The notes under the pieces: generated by a model
The model's input: only the letters and a program-made list of their open reading frames with translations
Databases searched by the model: none
What the model was told of the DNA's origin: nothing
Assembly: GCA_022818135.1 (NCBI GenBank)
Contig: JAFMSR010000002.1
Coordinates: 56,324,746-56,388,745, forward strand
Length of the DNA: 64,000 bases
Origin: Saxidomus purpurata
Taxonomy: Eukaryota; Mollusca; Bivalvia; Venerida; Veneridae
Direction of reading: 5' to 3'
Program-made: the position numbers and the translations under genes
Shown: positions 12,166 through 25,646 of the stretch, in pieces
Numbering within the stretch: the stretch's first letter is position 1
Layout of the letters: every line of letters begins with the position of its first letter

Positions 12166-15100
12166 GTGATTACAATTCGTACATTTTAGTATTTTAACTT
12201 AAAAAAAAAAAAAGTAGATTGAATGTTAATTATGTTAATGATGTAAGAAAAAAACTATTCAAATCAAGGCAGAGAACGCTTTTTTTTTTTTTTTTTTTTT
12301 ATTACTGTAGGACTCCAAAATGTTGAAAATGGTTAAAAACGTTACATCGTTTTCACATATTAAACTTAGAGGGGTAAAACTATTTCAGATTTGAGGGTTA
12401 CTCGGGTCAAACTAAATATACATACGGACCATGTTCAATAGTGATCACTTGCTTACAGGGTCCTAAAATAGGATGACTGACAAAAAAGGATCAATGTAGC
12501 ACAGTCGCAAAGTTTGAAAAGCTGACAAGTACGCTTTGCACAACGCCACATTTACCAATCCAGTAGTAGACAAGATGACGTATCAACAAGTATTTTGAAA
12601 GAGGTAAGAAAACTGGGTAGACTATTTTGGACAGAATCAAGGCAGAGACATCGATGCTGTATTGTTTAATTACCCCCTGCCCTCCCCAAGCGCAGGATTA
12701 CAAACAAAAGATAAATCTACTGGTTTAGCGTTACAAATTCCTAACTTTTAATGTGAATCAAATAAGGAGCCTCTAGCCATAAGCAGTGGCTGACAACACA
12801 ATAATTTGAAACACCTGTATTCCTTATGACTGTTTATCAAACATTAAAAAGTTTAAAATTAAAGTAAAATTTACGTTCGATTCAAACATGGAATTTTCAG
12901 TTTTGTACTAAATTTCCGACTTCCTTTGACACAATATTGTTATATAAACAACAGCGATGTTTACCATTTATATGTTTAATATTTGATGCCATCATGGAAG
13001 ATCGGTTTGTTAGTAGTTCTATAAAATTGAGATAAGTAATTCGACAAAGAAACAAGGCCAATTTCTAAATGGAAAAGTGGTTTAAACTGGATCTATATTA
13101 TACATGGAATTTGTAACCATTGGCAACGACGGCCTTACGAAAAAAACATACTTATTATACACCCCAAACGTAACAGGTGAACGTAATTTATCTTCAAGTT
13201 AATTTTAAAAAACTTATTAATACATCGGTCAATTAAGAGTTAATGTAGTTACATGTTAAACAGATAATTGTAAACGAAATGAATTCAAATGCTTTAGATA
13301 TATATCTTTTAATTGCTTTTTTATTGAATCAATCACAATTTCAAAGTTTCTGTCAGAGTGAAACAGTGTAAGATCAACTAAAGTATATAATAGAACAAAC
13401 GCTAACAAATGACTTACCTTTGCTTGCTGCGGATCCCATTCTGTATAAGCCATAAAAGACCTGAAATATTTATGAAGCTGTATGTAAAAATCAATCGACA
13501 TATCCATGACAGAACAATAACCAGAAATTAACGCTATACTGAATCAATGCATCAGTCTGTCAAATTCTGCTATTCTTCAAAATGCTGTTATTAATAATTA
13601 ATGGGTTTCATTGTTGTAGTTGCAAATGGAAACAAAAATCCGTTTTGAATACTTAGCAACGGAAAATCATTAAAAAAATCATTTTGTCAAAATGGATTTA
13701 CATTCAAATAGAACCTTGAGTAGTTGTAGATGCGCGATGTTATGCGATTTTGGATGACTGTGTATCATTTGGTGTTAAGGAAAAATTGTACCTTCCGAAA
13801 CAACTGGCCCCAATGGTCGCGATTCCTATTAACCTCTACCAATTTGAACCCAGTGGGAGCAGAACGTGATAAACCTGGATTAATTTACCGTAAAATTGAA
13901 ACTAAAGATAGAGCTCGAAGGTGAAGCAAACACTTTATTTATAGCGTTTAATTTAAGTAACCTTTATGAAATCGTCGGAACTCACAGTTAATTTCTTCCG
14001 CTTCTCTCCAGTTCCATGAAGAGTATATGTAATGAATAGCCTGCCTTTATAAAGGCATCATTAGATAACACTGTGGCTGCTTTATACATCCATTATCAAT
14101 GCACATCGAGATCGTTAACGATGCAAAAGCTCCAAGTGTAAGCCACTGTTTATGTTGTAGCCATGCACCTCAAATGGACCCATTTTTTGTTTGTAAAGGG
14201 TGTAACTATCGTTGATTGGTTACATACAATAGGTATGCACGATCTGTTTGCCTATCAATCGGATAGTGGCAGTTAAATCAACCGCCTACGTGCAAAATAG
14301 ATGTTTGCAGACGATACAAAATTTCCATACATAATCATATAACATGGTTATTACACAGATTCCAGTGCCAACCTCCACCACCTTCTACTGCTCGCCACGA
14401 TCCATGACTGCAACAATTATTATGTGGACTCAAAATATGGTAATAACAATTCTCAAATTTAAACCCATCTGACATTTATTCAGTTAGTCCTATATTCGGT
14501 TCCACCAAGAGATCGCTTTCAAAAAAAAGGTATAGTAATGTGCCGGCTAGTGGAAATATGTAAAAATACATATACTAGTATGTATATCCAAATATTACCT
14601 GTCTATGAATATAGAAATTCCTTTCACAGCTGACCCTCCAAATCACTTCAGAATTCTAAAGGTTGGACTTCATCTAACGTCTGTAAAGACTGTGTTTAGA
14701 TTTTCAGACAAAAACAATATCCTTATATCAACATCAAATGTGTTCAAAAGGCAAGTCGATCACGAACACATATATTACACATAAAAAAAAATGTCAGAAA
14801 ATTGGCAAAACAATCCTTTCAGCTTAACAATTTCTTCTCCCATATATTCACTGAACATTACGAAAAGAGTTTTTAAGACAGTTAAAGAGTATATTAAATA
14901 TACAATGTAGAAACCTTGTCCTCTGTATGAAATCGACCAAGATAATCGATTAAAACATAAAAATTGAGAGATGTGTTTTTTTCCAATAATGACAAAGTTC
15001 AACTTATATAGGGGGGAATCGATCCATTATAACTTGTACTAAATTTACCCTGATCAATTTACATCCGTTTCTTTGTTGTTTGCACAATGAAAGCAAATAT

Positions 15101-15199
15101 TAACATGATACTATAAAAAATCATAAATTTTGAAATGTAAATGTGACAAGTATTTTGAAGCATAATTTAGAGATTTTTCATTTTTATGGAATAAATGTA
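12166..15199. other. Noncoding stretch upstream of UBE4A, start exon not located
   Basis: AT-rich sequence with an A-run near 12200 and a T-run at about 12281-12300. UBE4A N-terminal exon(s) and promoter should lie here or to the right, but I could not identify them. One short open piece on the minus strand near 13417-13459 (MAYTEWDPQQAK then GTAAGT) has good splice borders but the wrong codon phase to join 11541-11660. Confidence 0.45.
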
Positions 15200-15203
15200 T
15201 TAA

Positions 15204-15535
15204 AGTCCCAGGGGCACAATATTACAAGTAGCTGTAGTTTTACCTAGAAAGATGTCTTAAAGGCAGAAATGACCATTACTTGTATCAAAAACATTCATAA
15301 CATTGGTTTTTGAATAAAAAATTACATATTAGAAATATACCGCAGTATTTTTTCAATGATTTTGCAAAAAATAAGAATGGCTTTCTGACACCTATTTCTT
15401 ATGACGAAACAACTTGAATACGAAAGAAAGGCATATGTCAACATTGTTTTAGATTGATAGAACATGATTCTATGATTATCCTGTCAGTGTATTTTTTTTT
15501 TGTTATATCAGTACATTTAAAAAGGTCCTGGGACT
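15204..15535. mobile_element. piggyBac-like MITE with TTAA target duplications
   Basis: The element is bounded by TTAA on both sides (15200-15203 and 15536-15539). Its inverted ends read AGTCCCAGGGGC and, on the other strand, AGTCCCAGGACC. The 332-bp interior has no open frame. TTAA duplication with short inverted ends is the hallmark of piggyBac-type elements, so this is called a nonautonomous copy. Confidence 0.65.
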
Positions 15536-16054
15536 TTAAAGCAAATGGTAAAATACATGCTGTCTACGCAAAGGTGCAATGTGTTAGAACTAATAGTATC
15601 TTTGCTCCTGACATCCATGGAAACTAAAACAATGCCTTAGTGATTTAACATCCATACATGTATTAACATTTGCAGGGAAGGAACATAACCAGAAGAAAAA
15701 GCATAAACTATGAACCAGGCATAAGTACAAGTATGTAACCAAACTATTACAGATTATATTGTGTTGCTTACGAAATGGTTTTAAATTATCAAAATATTTG
15801 CAGACTTAAAATTGAAACTTTACAACATAAACATTTCGACATTATTACAAATCATCTAAAAAAGTATGGTCAGTGTTCAGTAGTTTTCTTTGAATTGATC
15901 CGGTGGCATAGTATTGCCCCTTCATTTGGTTGTTTTACTGAAATGGTATTTTAAGTCCCGTAGAAAACTTTCCTCAGATGAAAAAATAAGCTAGGCAGAG
16001 AAAACAGGACAAGTTCTGTGCAGAACCAGTATTCTTATTGTACTCATGCTTACC

Positions 16055-16361
16055 AAATGCCACTTGTCTGCAAGAGCTAAATCAAACAAGCTCAGCTTTC
16101 AGTGGTTTCGCCTATTTTTCACATCCAATCAGATTGAGTTTTAGACACCTATGGGCCTACGAAATGCCACTTGTCTGCAATAGCTAAATCAAACAAGCTC
16201 AGCTTTCAGTGGTTTCGCCTATTTTTCACATCCAATCAGATTGAGTTTTAGACACCTAGGGGCATACGAAATGCCACTTGTCTGCAAAAGCTAGATCAAA
16301 CAAGCTCAGCTTTCATAGGTTTCGCCTATTTTTCACATCCAATCAGATTGCGTTTAAGATA
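16055..16361. repeat. Three tandem copies of a 107-bp unit
   Basis: The motif AAATGCCACTTGTCTGCA recurs at 16055, 16162 and 16269. Each unit also holds AAACAAGCTCAGCTTTCA and CACATCCAATCAGATTG. The copies are highly similar, so the expansion is recent. Confidence 0.85.
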
Positions 16362-16854
16362 CCTACTGTTTGATATTATAGTCAAGTGTTCTTGTTAAGG
16401 AATGATAGAAGACAAGCCACTATCACCGATTTATTTATATCCTTCAAGCATTTTTGACTGACAAAAAAAACCCAGTTCTGTTTATACTCATTTATTACAA
16501 AAGAAGTATATAAGTTATCTGCAATGGAAGAGATTCATAAATATTGATTATAAATGCAACATAAATGGAATACACATCTAGAGTGGATTCTGCCCAAACA
16601 CACATTCAATATTCTATATTTTGGAAAAAACAAACCACAATCATTACAAAATATGCATCAACAAATATATTGCTTATATTAGTAAAGTGAAACAATCCGT
16701 AGTTACAACACTGTATGAAGAGTCACCCGTGTGGCAAGGCATAGGGCAAAACTAATTTTTTTCTTTGGATATATTTTTTTCTTGTAAGTTAAAATCTTCG
16801 TCTCAAAGTTTTTCAAATTTTATTCTAAAAATTTTAAGGTGGAGGGGAGGGGTA

Positions 16855-17313
16855 TGTAACAAGTCTCTTACCCATCCTGTGTATTTACAAGTTGTCCGTA
16901 AAACTTGCGCGCATTTCGTGCATTTCATGAATTTGTCAAATTGTCCACGTACATATTTCAATTTGTGATTTGCATGGTCGTATTTGATTGGTTTACGTCT
17001 TTCTTATTGGTCTTCAAGTTCCAAGGCGGGAATATGTTCCTATATATTTGACCATTCCACCTTAGAGCGGTAGAGTCCAACTGTCGTCAAAGACGGTACA
17101 ATTTCCACTTTCTTTACTTTTTAGTATGTAGGGGTTATAAATACATTTTGTGTTTTGTAGCCGCTGGGGATATTTGGTATATTTATGTACAGATTTCATT
17201 AAATAAATGATGTACAAAGTATTTGCTCTTCATTTATGTAGAGATTGCCATTCTCTGTGGAGTTAGTGTTCCCACACTCACGAGACTTATAAACCCCCTT
17301 CACGGCCGTTACA
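16855..17313 (+). mobile_element. Candidate solo LTR
   Basis: The 459-bp stretch begins TGTAACAAG and ends CCGTTACA, giving TG...CA ends with a 6-bp inverted match (TGTAAC/GTTACA). Inside, in promoter order, are two inverted CCAAT boxes (GATTGG, TATTGG), an E2F-like GGCGGGAA, a TATA-like TATATATTTG near 17041 and an AATAAA near 17203. This layout fits the U3-R-U5 order of a retrotransposon LTR. No flanking target duplication was found and no internal gag/pol sequence is adjacent. An alternative is a host promoter. Confidence 0.45.
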
Positions 17314-19017
17314 CTTAGAAATTTAGCACTAAGCAGACACTGATATCAAATCATACAGATTTTACATGGCACAAGTTCTAAATACGGCTGAAAATTATTA
17401 GCATAGTCAGGCTGTGTGTATATGATTTCATTACTTGTATTGTTATAACATATATTGATTGCACTAACATGACTGTGTAACAATAGCATAGCATACATGT
17501 ATCTCCTACAGGTACATATAACATATGTTTATAACGTATGTCTCAAAACAAGGTCAACAGAAACAAACAGGACTAAAAAAATAGTCCTACACATGTCCGC
17601 GGCACATATCGCAAAATAAAACAAGCAAATTTGTGACTTTGAAAACAGGGAATACATACAGCTTGTATAAGCATGACATTTGGTTCCCAAAAACATGTGG
17701 ATAAACTAAATGGAAGCACAAAGATTGTGGTGGGTGCATGGTTTTCAAGTACCATGGAAACTGGTATGAAAAACAGACTGAAACAGGCACTGTCCTATAT
17801 GCTTACATGAATAATCATCACCTATAAACTGAATATAAATATAAATACTAGTACCAACAATTAAAAATGCCATTATACTGCAACAATACTTCCAGATACA
17901 CTATTGTGTTTATATTTTCCTATCTCTCTATATATTCCAAAGTAGCTGATAAATATGAAAAAAAAATTTAAAAATTACCGGTAAGCCATTCAGAACTGTA
18001 TTTTACAGGTTCTTTCATTTGATGCTCTCATGTCCCCTTTAGAAGTGATCCATCTTGATAACTACACAATCGGTAAAGGGTCTTCTAAGGATCTGAGGTC
18101 TTGAACTTGTGAAGGTTCCAAAGGGGGTATGCCTTCTAAACACCAAAGTGCAAACCCATGTTTTCTTGGTTGCTAAGCAAACATTTGAAGCACAACTACA
18201 TTGAAGCCAAGGAATAATATCCTCACTGCTTCAGTTCAAGAGAATCCTGGCAAATCATGAGAATAACTAACACTGAAATCACCTCAAATTCTGGGAGAAA
18301 AGAGAACCTCTCTGTTTTGTCAAGCTATCATGAAAAAGGAATTCACAATACAAACAACATGTTTCCCTAAACAAAAGGCCACTTGTGTAACGCTTGAGAA
18401 ATCCGGCAATTTTTGCTACAATCAACAGTACACATATACTATACAGGACTAACACAAAATATCACAGAACCCTAAATATTCTTTAACACAAACCCCCCTA
18501 TACTTCTGAAATGGACTTGTCTGTCTTTCAATTCAGACCTTACCATTAACTGTACAAATGGGTGTCCGCAGATAATTTACTGAACTGAATATCAAAACAG
18601 TGCAGATCATGATCAAACTACACAGCTGAGCCGGCTAATCATAATCTACACTGGTCATACGACAGAACCAATTGCCATCAACAGGGTAACCAATTGCAAT
18701 CAACAGGGTAACCAATTGCCATCAACAGGGTAATGGTTAACATGTACGTAAGCTCAGATGCATAACTTCAACAGCAGTCTTTATATCTAATTATCACTAA
18801 TGGTCGAACAAGAAAATTCAATAATTCACTGGTTGATAAGACATTTTGTACATTAGATCTGAACAAAATATTGACAACTGCCAACAGGTTGAACAATCTA
18901 TAATTTATTAATTAGTGTTCACACTGTTTCCTGTTATAAAAAGCAAGGTACAATAACAGCTAAAGAGACCTAGAAATGTTGATCACCATGGGGTTGTACA
19001 GTAAGTTAACAATAATA
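17314..19017. other. Noncoding stretch downstream of FLII
   Basis: AT-rich sequence with no conserved coding exon. A 24-bp unit containing CAATTGCCATCAACAGGGTA is repeated three times at about 18667-18732. A copy of the GCAGATCATGATCA motif, shared with minisatellites elsewhere in the window, lies near 18603. Confidence 0.5.
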
Positions 19018-19198
19018 CAGTCAAACCTGTGAAAAAGGACTACTGACCAGAAAATACTAAACCAGTCTGCGTTAACAGGTGGTCTTTATTTGCAGGTGTT
19101 TTTCAACATGACAGATGGTGCAATATTTTATTTCCTTCTTGGTCAGTTATTTCAGGATGGTCTTTATTGGGGTCTGGTTTTGAACAAATGTTTGACTG
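19018..19198. mobile_element. Tc1/mariner-like MITE with TA target duplication
   Basis: The element has inverted ends CAGTCAAACCTGTG and (other strand) CAGTCAAACATTTG, flanked by TA on both sides. It is 181 bp long and noncoding. Internal GGTGGTCTTTATT motifs recur in mollusc repeats. It falls within about 900 bp downstream of the FLII stop, possibly in its 3' UTR. Confidence 0.6.
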
Positions 19199-20085
19199 TA
19201 TTTAGTAGTAACACAGTAAGAAGTTTTTCCTAATAGTAAAACTATCCATTACCTGTAAATTCTATATAGGGCAAGAGCAATGACCTCATAATTCTACATC
19301 AATACTGTCGTACTCTGAATCCACTTGTCACTCACTATTTACAATCACTTACAGCAGACGCTCTATCCATATGTCAATATTCAAGGTGTAGAGAAAAAGC
19401 TTTCAGAATTGAACCATTATCTGCTAAATAGCGAGTTGTCTGTCTATCTATTTGAATGGTGCCACTAGTTGTTCATGTAGATAAATCAATAAAAAGTTAC
19501 TGACTGCACGAACATGCAGATTGATCATGATCGGCAAAAGTCGCAAAGATAGAACCACCTGCCATTTGTGTATGGTAAGTCTTTTAAGTTTTATTCCCAG
19601 AATTAAAAAGTCCATTTCAATTTAAAACTATTCCCCAGTTTCCACTTACATGACTTAACTCTTGGATGAAACAGCTTAAAAAGACATTGTGCATTAACAA
19701 AATGAGACAGACAAATGTTAAAATCATCAAAAACAAAATTTGTCACTTTGATTCTAACAAATTGTGATTCTGCTAATAACTTTGCATGCGTAATACTCTT
19801 GTCAAATTATTTCATTTCTGTTAAAAAGCAGAAGAAAGAACTGTACATTTCATTTATACATTTCAGCATGTACAAACTGTTTTGAATCATTCTACTGCTA
19901 TGATCTGAAAGACACATGGTTACATCCACCATTCACTGTTACCTCCTACCGCTAATCAAGCAGGATGCTGCGGTCACATGAAACCACATCCAAACTGTTA
20001 ATGACAATATGATATGTTCGATACATGTCATTATAGCACCGAAACATTTTCCAGTTTATAACCATCAGCAAGCTGTTATATCAAT

Positions 20086-23000
20086 TCATTCTCTCACTTC
20101 CTTATACTTTCCCCATCCATGGAAACATTTGGTAAAGTTTTTCAGTTCCTTGTATTTCATAGCAAGCAACAGTTTTCTTGGTCTGTCCGACTGTTTGTTG
20201 CGTAAATGTTGGATGTATACCTGAAATCATACAATCATAGGACGGTGTTAATTTCAGTGTTATGCTCACATCCTTTCCCTCAAATGTAATAAAAGCTTGA
20301 CAATTATCTGATCAATATGGGGTCAATTTCCTGGGAAAGTTAGTAGAAGGTTATGACTTTGGCCTCACAAGACTTTTCACAGCCATAATCTCTCAACTCA
20401 AAGGACACAATGTATTAACCTCAACCAAAGGTTTCCACATACAAATTTACAAATAGTGTAAAAGTCTTTATATTCACGCATTGTTTATTTCATGACTTTC
20501 CCGTTTTATATTTATTTATAAGTTTTTTAAATAGTGAGCAAGCACTATTTTATATATAATCATTGTTTGCTATTTTAGCAAGTTTGGTATATTTGCCAAG
20601 ACCTTCATTTTTAAAAATGAGTGAAAATAAAAGCCTTGCTTTTTTACAGTACATTATTTGAAATACAGAAATACATTAAACTTCCTTGGGTGAGTTCGGC
20701 TCTAAAATCACTGCACACACAAGATACAATGTGATGATGGAAAGTGTCACCTGACAGCATGTAAACAATAACACCAAAATCAATATTTTCAATTAACTTT
20801 CTGTACCTGTATATGATACTAAAGTCAATCTTTTGAATGAACTTCTGTATCTAACTTCTTGACATTCAAAGATTTCATAAAATTAGCCTTGCTGTTCCAA
20901 AAAACTAACATAATTTGTATATTTTGAAATTTTTACAAGACCTTGTTAAAAACTGTGTTAGAAGTGGGTACTGTACACTATAAGGGGAAGAAACCCCAGC
21001 AGGGAGTTTAAAATACATTAACAAAGTTTTGATAAATAATGAATTGTGTCTAAGTGATAAATTCTGGCAGTATATCATGTATGTTGTCACTCTGGGAGTC
21101 TTCCTTAAACATTGTTTATAATGGATTAGTTTCCCTTTAGACTGTTTCGGAACTCTGCTGATGAAATATTGATGTACCTGTGCGCTTTTGAAGGCTAGTT
21201 TGATCTCTACATCAGATGTCTTCTTGCCTACCCACAGGAATACTTGCTGGCCATTGTCCAATATCATCACATCATCATCAGCTAAATCATCCTGCAAAAA
21301 CAATAATCAATCTTTGTTATTAACTGCCTAAACAGAGATGCAAGTTATCAAGTCTTTATCATTTGACTTTTCTATAGAGACACTAAACCTTTTTGTAAGA
21401 CTTTTTCAAAAGCAGCACTTTCAGATCACTAACCTCTAAAATGTCTATGTATCAAAAAATAGGCTCTCAGGGCATTTAACAAAGACCTGTAAAGAAAGAC
21501 ATGGTTCTTTTTTACTCTTTTTAATAATCGTTGTAAAAGAAAGTGTTTCATGTTATTTTACTGGAGGAAAAGAAATATTTAATGGCAGGGAAGTAACAAT
21601 TTATAGTGATTAAGAGTGTATTACAATACAGAATGCTACAAAATAGGATTTGTTATGATATAACTTGCATCTAGTACCAAACCATACAATACAATACAGT
21701 TGCATTTTGGATCTTGAAGTTGCACCGACACTTTCTTTATTCACAGCAAATTGAAATGATCCCTGGCAGTATATTAAAAGTGGCATTAGTTTTGGACCCG
21801 GGCATAATCCATGGTCAGGCTATGTCATATATGTCAGACAAGGCACCTGATTCAACTTTGGCCTCAGTCAACCTGATAACAAAGTTGTAAGTTTGTTGCA
21901 GCTCTCTAAGAAGCAATTACATGTTTGTGCTTTACAGCAACTAATGTAATTTAAAAGAACTTGTTTGGCAATCAGGCTAAAACAAGTTTGTATAAAACAA
22001 AAGAACAAAATGCAAGCTGTATTTTACCTGGCAGAAGTCGGCACATTTTTCAGACACAGCGAAGTATCCTTTTTCATTGGAACACCTGAACAGTCTGGCA
22101 AAGTTCATGAAATCAGCTTCCTGTTACAATATATAACAGTAAATATGCATTCAAAGCAGAACATTATTAAATTAACCTTTCAAAACATACATGAGCTGGC
22201 TAAGAAAAAACAACTGCTAGCTCTCAGCCACCAGAATAGGTCCAGATCCGCATGCAAATTTGTCTATGGAGGCTGACCTGCCCACATACTGAGTCTATTC
22301 ATTTATTCTTCAAAAAAGAGTAACATTAAAGACTATTATTTTCCTACTGTTCCAAAAATGATAACACGTCTCACTCTTTCTTTTAAAACTAATATACAAT
22401 GTATCGGTAAACACTGTCATAAGGCATTTATGTTAACTATCTTATTACAGCATTCATAAAGCTACCATGTTCTCCAATATGTATGTTAAACAGTTTGATT
22501 ATAAAACTATTTTTAGTCCTGAATAAAGTTCCCAAGAAACGCGAGTTGTGAATGACGAACACTAACCTTGCTGTATGCCTTCTTGCCACCAATACCAACC
22601 CAGAAGAAGTTCTCTGGTTCCTCTCCTTCATTGATCATCTGTACCGTGTAGTTATCCTGAGAATATTATAACAGTACAGGTATGATAGATGCTTTCTTTT
22701 CCCTCAGATAATACGATTAATTGGGCAATTTTCGTGTGACTAAAATTTCACAATTTCTGAGCAGACAGACTTGTTCCTGAATTTAAATTCATGAAAAAGA
22801 GATAGAGGATAATTGTTGGTTTTGGTGTAATATCATGTTATAATTTCACCGAGTTGGCACCAAAAGTGATATTTTCACGAGTTACGCAGCCACGAGTGAA
22901 AATAACAACTTTTGGTGTTCACGAGTGAAACTATCGTGATATTACATTGATACCAACAATTTTTGTGTTTATTTTATGTCTAAAACTCTACTTTTGTTGG

Positions 23001-25646
23001 GTTTATTTCAATAAAATGTCGAAAATTGCGGGAAACCTCATCAGAAAGCATCGCAAAGATGACGTCATTTTAATGACAGCATCTCATATAGTTTCCGGCA
23101 TTCAGTATGCTCGGTATACTTTTTGACGTTAATCCGGGTAACAGATTTTGATAATTTTCACTGAGTGGCCAGTGAGTTTATCGGGATGTAATTCACCGTT
23201 ATATTTCGGTAAACTACCAAAAACATAAAATAAAATACTATGTTACATAGATAGAACAGTCACTCAGCTGATGATGGGAAAAGCTATTTAACACAGCAAA
23301 AAAATTAGAGCAAGAACAGAAAAAAATCACTTAAAAACAATGTAAATAAAATTTCAAATTTTATAAACAACCAAAATTGTCAGATCAAAAATTGTTAGTG
23401 CACTGCAGCTATAATGTCAAAACTTAATGAAGTTATGGTTTTCACTTTTAAGGTACTTAGTATAAATCTTAGAAATGTTAATTTCTCCATCAAGCCATAC
23501 CTTGTACATGAGATATGCTATCTCCTCTGTGAGTGAGGCATCTTCATGGTCAGCCTTGCTACCACACCATACATACACAACTCCATTCAGATCTTCTGTG
23601 TCAAACGGAACCATTAATATATAGCTGAAATCACAAGTACATACTCAACACCATGTACCATAGATCCTTATTTTGAATCTGTCTTTTGTAATGTATTTCA
23701 AGTTGGTGCTATTCTTTAATAAGCACTTAATGGGTTTTGACCTGTACACAGAACAACTGACAACTCTGCATCTTTACACAGTGATACGAGGCATATAGTC
23801 AAGAAACACAGTTTGTTACACCACCTTGCAGTGTACTACTGTCACTACACACACTTTAGGCAGTGGCTACCTGATTCTAAAACAAATTCAGGACTGAATA
23901 AGCTAAGCTTTCAGTATACTTGATAAACCTTGATATTTGAACGCTAGAATTTTCAATAATACAAAATAAGATAAACTCACCAGAAGCAAGAATTCAGCAA
24001 TGAAGCATGAGGCCTTATCTGAAAAACACAAAATCTTACAAATTTGAACTCATGTTTCTGACAATCTAAGCTTTCCATTCCTTATGTCTCTCTAGCTTAA
24101 CACTCAATGTACATGCAAAACAATTACAATTCTGTTACTTGTTCACATATACTTAAAATTAGAATCAGACTTTGCTCTCCCAATAAATTAAGACTTGACC
24201 AACTAGTAATTAAAACTTTCCAAAATTTCAGTATGCAACACCAACATACAAACACTATTTAATCATGAATGTAGATATTTCAACTTGTCACTGAAGGAAG
24301 ATAGAAAAGAAATGTAATTCAATAAAAAAAATGTCTACTCCAAAACATACCTGAATACATCTGGTGGATATGATACCTCCATTGGCACGTACTTCAAAGA
24401 ACTCAACCTGTGGTTTCTTTGGCTCTTGATTTGGCAGTAAGCGCTTTCCCCTTCTGATGATAAACTTACGCTTGAAATGGGACATGAATTTAAGATTCTC
24501 CTGTTGCTGATGGGTCCTTACAACCTCCAATTTGTCACCAAATAGAGATTCAAACTTCTTCTGTAAACTGTTAAAAATATACATTTGTACATGTACATAT
24601 ATAAGAAAATTCTTTGTGAAACTTAACCAGGAACAATTCTGATCTTATATAACTAACCGTTGCAAGTGATTCTACCTTTGCAACCTGTGCAGATCATGAT
24701 CAGTTTGCTAATCCCTGCAGTTAGATCAATATTTGCACATTTCCTTATTCAGTCAGTAAATTCTAAGATGGCACCCCTTTGAACATTTAATGGTACTGTC
24801 CTAATTGAAAGATGGACTAGTCCATTTTACAAATTTAACAGGGTAAGGGTTGAATAACTTATAAAACAATTAGCTTCCATCACAAAAATCACATCAAACA
24901 ATGCAATCTTTTGCAGATGAATACATCATATAAGCACTGGATTAAGCAGTGCTTACCTATAAGACGACAAGTACCTTAAGAAATGTACTGATTAACCTTA
25001 CACTGTGACAAAATGTACATTCAATAGAAATGCTATATACTTCAGACTTGTATCATAACGTACCTAAATGTGAAAGTAAGATAACCCATATTTCCAGCAT
25101 TTCTTCCCTGCCAGAAGTACACGACACATTTGATTTGCTCATCTGGTGGTTCTGCTTCCTCATCCTCATCCTCGTCTTCTGGTACATCAACCGGTAACCA
25201 ATAGCGACACAGGAACACATAGCAATCCTCGCTGTGAAATATACCTGCGATGAAAACAAATCAACATTTCAACGTTAGGTACATCAACCGGTAACCAATA
25301 GCGACAAAGGAACACATAGCAATCCTTGCTGTGAAATATACCTGTGATAAAAACAAATAAACATTTCAACGTCAGGTACATCAACCGGTAACCAATAGCG
25401 ACAAAGGAACACATAGCAATCCTCGCTGTGAAATATACCTGCGATAAAAACAAATCAACATTTTAACATCAGCAATTATCTTTCATCTTCCTACCCAATT
25501 TTACAGCCAAAACCTTTCATGTCTAAGCGCACATTTAAAATTTACTTACCAATTTCATTTTCCGGCAGCCTGACGAACTTCTTGCCTTCAAGAACAAAAG
25601 CTTCCATCCCATCCAGGTCTTCATTCCATTCTTCAATCAACTGTTC
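20086..25646 (-). CDS. FLII: FLII second gelsolin-like block and C terminus, exons 22-30
   Basis: Residues about 878-1239. Pieces in order: [36 protein letters not shown], an acidic [15 protein letters not shown] loop, [113 protein letters not shown] and the final exon [20 protein letters not shown], ending [14 protein letters not shown]. The final exon lies about 960 bp downstream of exon 29; reading through the exon 29 donor instead gives an unrelated tail, so the separate exon is preferred. Confidence 0.96.

Noticed and set aside
13417..13507. Start exon of UBE4A (MAYTEWDPQQAK with good splice borders)
   Set aside because: It ends in phase 0, while exon 11541-11660 needs one base carried over. 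No similarity to the UBE4A N terminus.
20905..21177. Alternative FLII C terminus by reading through the exon 29 donor
   Set aside because: The readthrough peptide has no FLII similarity, whereas the exon at 20086-20220 restores the family ending in phase.
25245..25453. Extra coding exon(s) from the outer copies of the exon 23 triplication
   Set aside because: They lack a donor at the copy end and read into a stop, so they are not independent exons.
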